DNA from: JBGPYB01 sp041493035
GTDB lineage: Bacteria; Acidobacteriota; Vicinamibacteria; Fen-336
DNA: 5,731 nt
Assembly (NCBI GenBank): GCA_041493035.1
Contig: JBGPYB010000232.1
Span: 1-5,731, forward strand
Direction: 5' to 3'
Part shown: piece after piece, positions 1 through 5,731 of the stretch
How the letters are laid out: each line of letters begins with the position of its first letter
Position numbering within the stretch: position 1 is the stretch's first letter
Translations under genes and position numbers: made by a program
Notes under the pieces: generated by a model
Seen by the model: the letters and a program-made list of their open reading frames with translations, nothing else
What the model was told of the DNA's origin: nothing
Databases searched by the model: none

Positions 1-1
1 G

Positions 2-967
2 AGGGGCGAAGACGTGAGCCTGTGGATCACGGCGAAGGACGCCATCGCCTTGATGGATCGCAAGAACGTCCGCACGATGGTGAACCTGACGGGAGGCCAC
101 GGCGCCGGCCTCGAGAAGTCCATTGCGGCTTTCGACCGCGCGGCGCCGGGACGATTCCTGACCTGCACCGAGCCTTCGTACGAGAAGTTCCAGGACCCCA
201 AGTTTCCCCAGCTCCAGGCCGACGCGATCCAGGCGGCGGCGAAAGCCGGCGCCAAGGGCTTCAAGATCCTCAAGACGCTGGGGCTCTACCTGCGCGAAGG
301 GATCACGACCGGCGCCCTCGTGAAGGTGGACGACAAGCGCTTCGACCCGATGTGGGAGGCGTGTGCTTCGGCGAGGCTTCCGGTCTTCATCCATATCGCG
401 GACCCCGAGGCGTTCTTCCTGCCCACCGACCGCTTCAACGAGCGGTACGACGAGCTGGGATTCCACCCGGACTGGTCGTTCCACGGCAAGGACTTCCCGA
501 GCTTCAATGACCTGATCGCGGCCCGCGACCGAGTCTATGCCCGGCACCCGAAGACGCAGTTCTGTTCGCTCCATGTCGGCCATGATGCGGAGAACCTCGG
601 TGCCGTCGGTGAGTCCATGAACAAGTTCCCCAACATGACCGTCGAGCTGGGAGCGCGGATCGGAGAGCTGGGGCGGCAGCCGCGCACGTCTCGCAAGTTC
701 TTCGAGAAATACCAGGACCGCATCCTGTTCGGGACCGACGCCGTCCCGCCCCCCGAGGGGGAGAAGTACCCGCAGCAGGTCTTCAAGGACGAGCTGTACG
801 AGATCTACTACAGGTTCCTGGAGACCGAGGACGAGTACTTCGACTACGCACCCGCAGCCGTTCCGCCGCAAGGGCGCTGGCGGATCTACGGCCTCGGCCT
901 CCCGGAGACGATCCTGAAGAAGGTCTACCACGACAACGCGGCGCGCCTCCTGGGCCTGACGTTGTGA
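2..967 (+). CDS. Amidohydrolase family protein (amidohydrolase-2/ACMSD-like TIM barrel), 5' end missing
   Basis: Likely a metal-dependent hydrolase or decarboxylase of the amidohydrolase-2 group (PF04909 type); the substrate cannot be read from the sequence. The frame is open from base 2 (R-G-E-D before the GTG at 14), and the N-terminal HxH metal motif usual in this family is absent. The gene therefore almost certainly begins left of the window, and the GTG at 14 is probably internal. Counting from that GTG, likely active-site residues are His127 (in VFIHIADPE), His187 (in SLHVGHD) and Asp242 (in ILFGTDAVPPP). Their order and spacing match the later metal and catalytic His/His/Asp of ACMSD-like enzymes; this mapping is inferred. 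The C-terminal stretch with WRIYGLGLPE and YHDNAARLLGL is a typical family ending. The stop overlaps the next gene's start by four bases (GTGA), which suggests an operon. The family call is firm; the reaction is unknown. Confidence 0.88.
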   Translation, partial: RGEDVSLWITAKDAIALMDRKNVRTMVNLTGGHGAGLEKSIAAFDRAAPGRFLTCTEPSYEKFQDPKFPQLQADAIQAAAKAGAKGFKILKTLGLYLREGITTGALVKVDDKRFDPMWEACASARLPVFIHIADPEAFFLPTDRFNERYDELGFHPDWSFHGKDFPSFNDLIAARDRVYARHPKTQFCSLHVGHDAENLGAVGESMNKFPNMTVELGARIGELGRQPRTSRKFFEKYQDRILFGTDAVPPPEGEKYPQQVFKDELYEIYYRFLETEDEYFDYAPAAVPPQGRWRIYGLGLPETILKKVYHDNAARLLGLTL

Positions 968-1698
968 GCCTCTCTGCTTCCGTCGCCGTCGGTATTCTCC
1001 TCGCGGTGCCCCTGGCGACCTCTGCCGCACCGGGAGCGGGCTACCGTGTGAGTCGCGCGGCGGCCGATCGGGCCGCGCTCCTCGGGGCGGACGAGAAAGC
1101 GTGGGCCAAGGCGCAGGCCATCGCCTGGGGACCGGCTCCCTACGAGACGCGCTTCCGCGCGCTGTGGAGCGACGCCGGCCTCCTGCTGCGCTTCGACGCC
1201 ACGGACTCGAGCCCGTGGCACACGATGACGAAGCGGGACGAGCATCTCTGGGAGGAAGAGGTCGTCGAGATCTTCCTCGACATCAACCGCTCGGGCCACG
1301 ACTACGCGGAGATCGAGATCAGCCCCGGCAACGTCGTCTGCGACGTGCGGATGGTCGCGCCCTCGCCCAACAAGCAGATGGACTTCGCCTGGAATCTGGA
1401 AGGGCTCGAGACCCGCGTCCTCATCTCCAAGGACGCCGCCGGCAAGACGACCGGCTGGACCGCGACGGCGTTCCTGCCCTGGACCGGGTTCCGGTCGCTG
1501 CCCTCGGCCAAGAGCATCACCTTGCCGCCGAAGGCGCGGGACGCGTGGCGCTTCAATGTCTTTCGCGTGAAGCGTCCCGGGGGAAAGGCGGCGCCCGAGG
1601 CAGGCGCCGTGGAAGTGGCGTGGTCTCCGCCACCGGGAGAGAGCTTCCACATGCCCGAGGCGTTCCGCGACTTCGTTTTTGCCCCGCGCGGGGAGTAA
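964..1698 (+). CDS. Exported carbohydrate-binding family 9-like (CBM9/DOMON-like) protein
   Basis: A 244-residue protein resembling stand-alone CBM9-like beta-sandwich domains (PF06452 type), which bind sugars or sit beside sugar or redox enzymes; no catalytic domain is present. Residues 5-22 form a hydrophobic, Ala-rich export signal ending near TSA-AP, so the product is probably periplasmic or secreted. Family-like features are LLLRFDATDSSPW (to W85), the W96-EEEVVEIFLD106 strand, DYAEIEISPGN (113-123), GWTATAFLPW (164-173), WRFNVFRVKRP (from 195) and a closing FHMPEAFRDFVF (228-239). The GTG at 964 is the first usable start in this frame and overlaps the amidohydrolase stop, with no clear ribosome site, so translation is probably coupled. 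The signal's n-region has no Lys or Arg before the hydrophobic core, which is unusual. The ligand is unknown; the domain call is good. Confidence 0.85.
   Translation: MSLSASVAVGILLAVPLATSAAPGAGYRVSRAAADRAALLGADEKAWAKAQAIAWGPAPYETRFRALWSDAGLLLRFDATDSSPWHTMTKRDEHLWEEEVVEIFLDINRSGHDYAEIEISPGNVVCDVRMVAPSPNKQMDFAWNLEGLETRVLISKDAAGKTTGWTATAFLPWTGFRSLPSAKSITLPPKARDAWRFNVFRVKRPGGKAAPEAGAVEVAWSPPPGESFHMPEAFRDFVFAPRGE
1682..1693. repeat. 12-base perfect palindrome at the CBM9/GNAT gene border
   Basis: CCCCGCGCGGGG reads the same on both strands. It lies in the last codons of the CBM9-like gene, and its right arm contributes to GGGGAG (1690-1695), the best purine-rich candidate ribosome site upstream of the acetyltransferase start. 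A short CCCC/GGGG hairpin with a GCGC loop is possible. A run of five T (1676-1680) sits before it rather than after, so it is not a + strand terminator. Chance is plausible in DNA this GC-rich. Confidence 0.4.
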
Positions 1699-1708
1699 CC
1701 TCGAAGAC

Positions 1709-2545
1709 GTGACCGACGCCCCGACCTTCCACGACATGACCGCGGACGACGTGCAGGCCGGAGTGGCGCTCTCCCGGCAGAGCGGCTGGAACCAGACCGA
1801 GATCGACTGGGGCCTTCTCCTCGAACCGCCCTCGGTCTTCAGGGCGGCGCTCGTTCGGGATCGCATCGTCGGGACCGCCGGAGCGATGATCTACGGGGAG
1901 AGCCTCGCCTGGGTATGCATGGTCCTCGTCGACACGACGGAGCGGGGGCGCGGCCTGGCGAACCAGCTCGTCGGCCAGGTCCTCGACAGGCTTCCCGCCG
2001 TGGACTCGGTCGGTCTCGACGCCACACCGAAGGGCGAGCCGGTCTACGCCAAGCTCGGCTTCGCGGCGGCGTCGACGCTCGCGCGCCTCGAGGCCACGGC
2101 GCCGAGGCTGGAGGTCCCGGCCTCCGCGCGGCCGATCACCGAAGCCGATCTGAAGGCGCTTCTGGCCCGCGACCGCGAGGTCTTCGGCGCGGACCGGGGG
2201 CGCCTCCTCCGGAGCGCCCTGGCCGCGGCTCCCGAGCTTGCGTGGAGCGTCGGTGACGAAAGGGCGGTCGCGGCCTACGGCTTTGGGCGCCGCGGTGCGA
2301 ACGCAATCCACATCGGCCCGGTCGTCGCCGACTCTTCGGCTGCGGCTCTCCACATCGTCGCAGCGTCCCTGGCCCGCCACCCCGGAGAGCGCTTCTTCCT
2401 CGACGCCCCTCCTTGGCCCGAGTGGCGAACAGCCCTGGAACGCCTCGGCTTTCGGGAGCAGAGGCCCTTCACCCGCATGTACCGTGGCGCCCCGCGGCAG
2501 TGCCCACCGCAGTCCTTCGCCGTCTTCGGCCCGGAGTTCGGATGA
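1709..2545 (+). CDS. Two-domain GNAT family N-acetyltransferase
   Basis: A 278-residue cytoplasmic acyl-CoA-dependent acetyltransferase; the acceptor substrate is unknown. Residues 1-130 form a canonical GNAT fold. They include the family signature GWNQTEIDW (26-34), the strand WVCMVLVD (68-75), the acetyl-CoA pyrophosphate loop R79-G-R-G-L-A84, and LDATPKGEPVYAKLGF (103-118). Residues about 140-278 form a second GNAT-like half of the Acetyltransf_18/YitH type, with DREVFGADRGRLLR (155-168) and the marker PFTRMYRG (253-260). The second half has no RGxGxA loop and is probably non-catalytic or substrate-binding. I chose the GTG at 1709 because the first beta strand (TFHDM) would be lost with the ATG at 1736. 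An earlier TTG at 1679 would overlap the preceding gene by 20 bases and add a non-family extension. The stop overlaps the next start (ATGA). Start choice is moderate; family is high. Confidence 0.9.
   Translation: MTDAPTFHDMTADDVQAGVALSRQSGWNQTEIDWGLLLEPPSVFRAALVRDRIVGTAGAMIYGESLAWVCMVLVDTTERGRGLANQLVGQVLDRLPAVDSVGLDATPKGEPVYAKLGFAAASTLARLEATAPRLEVPASARPITEADLKALLARDREVFGADRGRLLRSALAAAPELAWSVGDERAVAAYGFGRRGANAIHIGPVVADSSAAALHIVAASLARHPGERFFLDAPPWPEWRTALERLGFREQRPFTRMYRGAPRQCPPQSFAVFGPEFG
2533..2536 (+). promoter_or_regulatory. Ribosome binding site of the VWA gene
   Basis: GGAG lies five bases before the ATG at 2542, inside the last codons of the acetyltransferase. The frame is open further upstream to a GTG at 2413, but this site, the ATGA overlap and a signal peptide starting exactly at 2542 together fix the start there. 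Confidence 0.65.
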
Positions 2546-4650
2546 GGAAAGGCCTGCCGCTCGCGTTGGTCTTGGCGTCGGCCACATCGGGCGCGTCGCA
2601 AACCGAGACGCGGCCGTCCTTCCCCGCGGGCACGGAGATCGTGACCGTGGACGTGGTGGTCCTCGACCACCAGGGAACGCCGATCCGCGGCCTCCGCCGG
2701 CAGGATTTCACCGTGGCCGAGGAAGGGACGCCGCAAGAGGTCGTCGCCTTCGAAGCCGTGGACCGCTCCACCGACAGCACGCCATCGGCCGCGGGGCGCA
2801 CAGCCTCCACCTCTCGCACGTCCTCGAACGTCGACGCCACTGCGCGCGGGGACCGGAGCTTCATCCTCGTCTTCGACGAGTTGCACCTCGGGCCGGCCGA
2901 GGCGAAGCGGGGTCGGGAAGCCGTGGCCGAGTTCCTGAAGACGGGCGTCACCGACGGCGACCGCGTCACCCTCATCGGCACCGCGGGCACGGCGTGGTGG
3001 ACCGCCCGCATCCCCGACGGCCGCGAGGCACTCCTCCAGGTCGTGGCTCGCCTCCAGGGGCGCCGGGTCCGCGACATCGCCAAGGACGACATGTCGGACT
3101 ATGAGGCGATGCGGATCGACCGCGATCGCGACCCAATCGTCACCGATCGTGTGGCCCGCCGGCTCGTTGCCCAGGGGGCGATACTCCAGGTGACTCGGCT
3201 TCCGGGAGAGGCCGCGGACCCCGGGGACCTCGATAGCCAAAGGGACCAGGCGCGGGCACGGGCCTCGGAGGTCTACGCCCGTTCGTCGGCGCAGAACGAG
3301 GCTACCCTCACGATCCTGGAGCGAGCCATCGCCTCCCTCACGACGGTGCGGGGACGCAAGTCGTTGATTCTCGTATCGGGGGGACTCGTGTCCGACACGC
3401 ACCTCTCGGGTTTCCGGCGGGTGGTGACCGAATCCCGCCGCGCCAACGTGGCCCTCTACTTCCTCGACGCGCGTGGGTTGAGCGCGGCTTCCACGGGCCT
3501 TCAAGCGGACACCGGGGCGCCGATGGACTTCAACGACCTGGGTTCGAGCCTCAGCGAAGCCCACGAGCGCAGCGACGGCTCCGCCTCCCTGGCCGCCGAC
3601 ACCGGCGGCTTCTCCATCGAGAACCAGAACGACCTCGCCGGCGGAATCTCGCGCATCGCACGGGAGTCCGCGAGCTACTACCTGCTCGGCTACGTTCCCA
3701 CCGACAAGCGGACCGACGGGCGCTTCCGCAAGATCCAGGTCAAGGTGGCGGGTGCTGGACACACAGTGCGGGCGCGGCGCGGCTACTACGCTCCGGGGGA
3801 TGCGAAAGGCGCCGAAAAGAAGCCCCCGGAGCCTCGCGACGCCTCGATCCAGCGCGCCCTCGACTCCCCCTTCGACCTGGCCGACGTCCCGCTCCGGGCC
3901 GCGGCCCATGTCTTCGGCGAGGGGGAGCCCGACAAGGCCCGCGTTCTCGTGACAACCGAGGCCGACATCCGCCACCTGGCCTTCGACGAAGGCGGCGGCG
4001 CGTCGAAAGACACTCTCGAGACGATGCTCGTGGTGGCCAATCGCGCGACCGGCGAGTTCTTTCGGTTCGACCAGCAGTTCGACATGCGCTTCCGAGGCGA
4101 GACCCGGGCGCGCTACGACAAGACATGGTTCCCGGTCAGCCGGGAGGTCCCCCTCGTCCCCGGCTCGTACCAGGCGCGGATCGTGGCGCGCGACAAGAAC
4201 AGCGGTCGCGTCGGCAGCCTCACCCACGACTTCGACGTCCCGTCGCTGGCGGGTCTGCGGATCTCCACGCCGATCCTGAGCGATCGGCTCCGCGATGCCA
4301 CAGCCGACGCGCCACGCACGCCCGAGCCGATTGCGCGACGCACCTTTGCCCCGGCTGGTCTCTTGCACTGCCGCTTCGAGGTGTACGGCGCCGCGAAGGA
4401 CCCGCAGACGGGAGCGCCGAAGGTGACTGCGGGCTTCTCGATTCGCCGCAGCGACGGGAAGTTCCTGGCGGCGGCCCCCGAGACCCCCTTGAAGCCCGCC
4501 TCCGACGGCGCCCTCGCCCGGACCCAGGGAACGCCTTTGGACGGCGCTCCTGCCGGTCAGTACGAGTTGATCGTGGTCGTGACCGATCTCGTGGCCGGCC
4601 AGGCCGCCGAGGCGCGCGAGCCGTTCGAGATCGGCTCGGCGGCCCCGTAG
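2542..4650 (+). CDS. Exported VWA domain protein (acidobacterial VWFA-related family, TIGR03436-like)
   Basis: A 702-residue protein of a family common in Acidobacteria whose role is not established; VWA domains generally mediate protein contacts. Residues 1-18 are a signal peptide (MRK, hydrophobic core, cleavage near SGA-SQ), so it acts outside the cytoplasm. Residues 32-72 carry the family's opening beta module (VTVDVVVLD, GLRRQDFTVAEEG). Residues 74-104 are a Ser/Thr-rich linker. The VWA domain runs from about 105 (FILVFDELHL) to about 418. It contains a charged helical insert with MSDYEAMRI (184-192), then VRGRKSLILVSGGL (269-282), ASYYLLGYVPT (377-387) and VRARRGYYAP (409-418), all hallmarks of the family. 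The metal-site motif DxSxS is replaced by D112-E-L-H-L. Residues 430-702 are a probably beta-rich tail that I do not recognise. It is the last gene of the coupled + strand block. Confidence 0.92.
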   Translation: MRKGLPLALVLASATSGASQTETRPSFPAGTEIVTVDVVVLDHQGTPIRGLRRQDFTVAEEGTPQEVVAFEAVDRSTDSTPSAAGRTASTSRTSSNVDATARGDRSFILVFDELHLGPAEAKRGREAVAEFLKTGVTDGDRVTLIGTAGTAWWTARIPDGREALLQVVARLQGRRVRDIAKDDMSDYEAMRIDRDRDPIVTDRVARRLVAQGAILQVTRLPGEAADPGDLDSQRDQARARASEVYARSSAQNEATLTILERAIASLTTVRGRKSLILVSGGLVSDTHLSGFRRVVTESRRANVALYFLDARGLSAASTGLQADTGAPMDFNDLGSSLSEAHERSDGSASLAADTGGFSIENQNDLAGGISRIARESASYYLLGYVPTDKRTDGRFRKIQVKVAGAGHTVRARRGYYAPGDAKGAEKKPPEPRDASIQRALDSPFDLADVPLRAAAHVFGEGEPDKARVLVTTEADIRHLAFDEGGGASKDTLETMLVVANRATGEFFRFDQQFDMRFRGETRARYDKTWFPVSREVPLVPGSYQARIVARDKNSGRVGSLTHDFDVPSLAGLRISTPILSDRLRDATADAPRTPEPIARRTFAPAGLLHCRFEVYGAAKDPQTGAPKVTAGFSIRRSDGKFLAAAPETPLKPASDGALARTQGTPLDGAPAGQYELIVVVTDLVAGQAAEAREPFEIGSAAP

Positions 4651-4658
4651 GACGAAGG

Positions 4659-5731
4659 TCAACGAGGCGGCGTTCCGCCCATCTCGGCGAGGGTGCGGGC
4701 CACGTCGGGCTGGCGCGGGTCGAGGGCGAGGGACTTCTTGAAGGCTGCCGCCGCCCCCGCTCGGTCCCCGAGACCCAGTTGCGTCAGGCCCAGGCCGTTC
4801 AGCGCCATGGTGGACGGGGGGCCGGCGGCGAGGGCCCGCTCGAAGAACGGAACCGCCTCGGCACCCCGCCCGTTGGCCGCTAGGGCTCCCGCCAGGTAGA
4901 GGAGCGTCTCGGCGTTCTTTGGTTCACGCTCCACCGCCTTGCGGAAGAGCCCGATCCCCTCTCCGGCACGCCCCTGTCGGACGCGCACGACGCCCAGCTT
5001 CGACAGCGCGCCGGGATCGGCGGAGTCGATCTCCAGGATACGGGCGTAGCGCCGAGATGCCTCGGCGACATCGCCGCGCATCAGGGCGAGATCACCCAGC
5101 CCGCGCAGCGCCTCGACCTGGTCGGGCGCGGTTTTGAGAACGCTCTCATAGGCCGCAGCCGCATCGGCAATCCTGTTCTGGCTGACGAAGACGGCGGCCA
5201 AGGATAGCCACGGCTGGGCGAAGCGGGGGTTCTTGCGAGCCGTGGACTCGAGGACGTCCACCGCCTCTTTCGTGCGGCCGGCCAGGCGAAGGCTGTCGCC
5301 CAGAACGACGCTGTCCTCGGCAGTCAGGGCTCCTTCCTTCTCGAGGGCACGGAGATCGCGGACGGCCGCCTCGTATTGCCCTGCCGTTTCGTAGGCGACG
5401 GCTCGCGTCCGTCGTACCACGAGCATCCCCGGGTCCTCGGCGAGGAGGGCCGTGAGCTCGCGGATGGCCTTCAGGGGCTCTGTTCGGGCAACGGACATGC
5501 CGGTGCGTCCCAGGCGCGTCACGAGGCCGATGCCGTCCTTGGGATCACGGCCGGTCGGTGCCGGGGCGCTCTTCCCCCTGCCGCCCCCCAGGTATCCCAG
5601 GGCGTCGAGCCGTGCCGCGGTTTCGGCGTCGATCGCTCGCGTCGCGACGGGCGTCGTCGTGGCCATGATCTTCTGAAGCTCGAGTCTCAGCGACTCGACT
5701 TGCGCCGGCTCCTCGGGCGCGCGGTCGTGGA
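4659..5731 (-). CDS. TPR-repeat C-terminal part of a probable sulfatase-TPR fusion, 5' end missing
   Basis: The frame is open to the right edge: 21 more residues (HDRAPEEPAQVESLRLELQK plus I) precede the first ATG at 5666, so the visible 356 residues are a C-terminal fragment. Counting from that ATG, ETAARLDALGYLGGG (15-29) followed by GRDPKDGIGLV (39-49) resembles the junction after the catalytic domain in sulfatase-like proteins that carry TPRs. No catalytic part is in the window, so that identity is inferred. A half repeat (about 62-79) precedes seven TPR units of about 34 residues, at 80-112, 113-147, 148-181, 182-215, 216-249, 250-283 and 284-317. Each has the G/A-x-Y/F and A...P pattern and most end in a Pro. 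TPRs bind other proteins. The tail (318-335) is short. The gene converges on the VWA gene with 8 bases between the stops. The alternative is a plain TPR protein starting at 5666. Confidence 0.85.
   Translation of the reverse strand, partial: HDRAPEEPAQVESLRLELQKIMATTTPVATRAIDAETAARLDALGYLGGGRGKSAPAPTGRDPKDGIGLVTRLGRTGMSVARTEPLKAIRELTALLAEDPGMLVVRRTRAVAYETAGQYEAAVRDLRALEKEGALTAEDSVVLGDSLRLAGRTKEAVDVLESTARKNPRFAQPWLSLAAVFVSQNRIADAAAAYESVLKTAPDQVEALRGLGDLALMRGDVAEASRRYARILEIDSADPGALSKLGVVRVRQGRAGEGIGLFRKAVEREPKNAETLLYLAGALAANGRGAEAVPFFERALAAGPPSTMALNGLGLTQLGLGDRAGAAAAFKKSLALDPRQPDVARTLAEMGGTPPR
4666..4679 (+). other. Short GC hairpin just after the VWA stop, weak terminator candidate
   Basis: GGCGG-CGTT-CCGCC forms a perfect five-pair stem with a four-base loop 15 bases past the VWA stop, inside the last codons of the opposing TPR gene. 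There is no T-run after it on either strand, so it does not meet the usual pattern of an intrinsic terminator. It is the only hairpin I noticed at the convergent junction. Confidence 0.2.

Noticed and set aside
1676..1693. T-run next to a GC palindrome as a terminator
   Set aside because: On the + strand the T-run precedes the palindrome, and on the - strand the sequence after the palindrome is an A-run, so neither orientation fits an intrinsic terminator.
8..1711. The repeated string GAAGACGTG at 8-16 and 1703-1711, both at GTG codons
   Set aside because: Nine bases is within chance for this composition, and the first copy is probably internal to a gene that starts outside the window.
2413..2541. 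Possible 43-residue N-terminal extension of the VWA protein from a GTG at 2413
   Set aside because: The ATG at 2542 has GGAG at the right distance, overlaps the preceding stop by ATGA and begins a proper signal peptide; the extension would bury that signal.
925..2587. Long - strand frames over the CBM9-like and GNAT genes (925-1866, 1553-2587)
   Set aside because: They have low-complexity Arg-rich translations, overlap each other and lie opposite genes with strong family signatures.
2238..3104. + strand frame spanning the GNAT/VWA border
   Set aside because: It is Arg/Pro/Gly-rich, overlaps both well-supported genes out of frame and shows no domain.
2275..4662. A 795-codon open frame on the - strand, antisense to the VWA gene
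   Set aside because: Its translation is Arg/Gly/Pro-rich with no recognisable domain, and it mirrors the GC-biased codon use of the + strand gene, which has clear family motifs throughout. Long antisense frames are expected in DNA this GC-rich.
4902..5427. Repetitive signal in the TPR region as a DNA tandem repeat
   Set aside because: The periodicity is at the protein level (about 34 residues, diverged TPR units); I see no near-identical DNA copies.

Overview
This is a GC-rich, almost fully coding window. It looks like a bacterial chromosome segment, most likely from an Acidobacteriota-type organism. That placement rests on two gene types: a secreted von Willebrand factor A (VWA) protein of the kind abundant in Acidobacteria (TIGR03436-like), and a C-terminal TPR array joined to what reads like a sulfatase tail. 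Both suggest lineage; neither proves it. There are no tRNA or rRNA genes, CRISPR arrays, insertion sequences, phage genes or att-like repeats, and no noncoding stretch longer than about 10 bases.

Layout: four genes run left to right on the + strand. (1) An amidohydrolase of the TIM-barrel amidohydrolase-2/ACMSD-like group, cut at its 5' end by the window edge (2-967). (2) A small exported carbohydrate-binding family 9-like protein (964-1698). (3) A double-domain GNAT acetyltransferase (about 1709-2545). (4) A 702-residue exported VWA protein (2542-4650). Genes 1/2 overlap by GTGA, genes 2/3 are about 10 bases apart, and genes 3/4 overlap by ATGA, so the block is probably one transcript with coupled translation. 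Facing it on the - strand, only 8 bases from the VWA stop, is the 3' part of a large gene (4659-5731, running off the right edge). It encodes seven TPR repeats preceded by a segment typical of the end of a sulfatase-like hydrolase.

Functionally the + strand genes are mixed: a cytoplasmic or exported hydrolase, an exported sugar-binding-type domain, a cytoplasmic acetyltransferase and an exported VWA protein. No shared pathway can be read from them. The exported members and the possible sulfatase would fit a polymer-degrading, surface-active lifestyle, but that is inference. I do not see a convincing undescribed system here. The points most worth a second look are the degenerate metal site in the VWA domain, its uncharacterised C-terminal third, the likely sulfatase-TPR fusion, and the tightly coupled gene borders.
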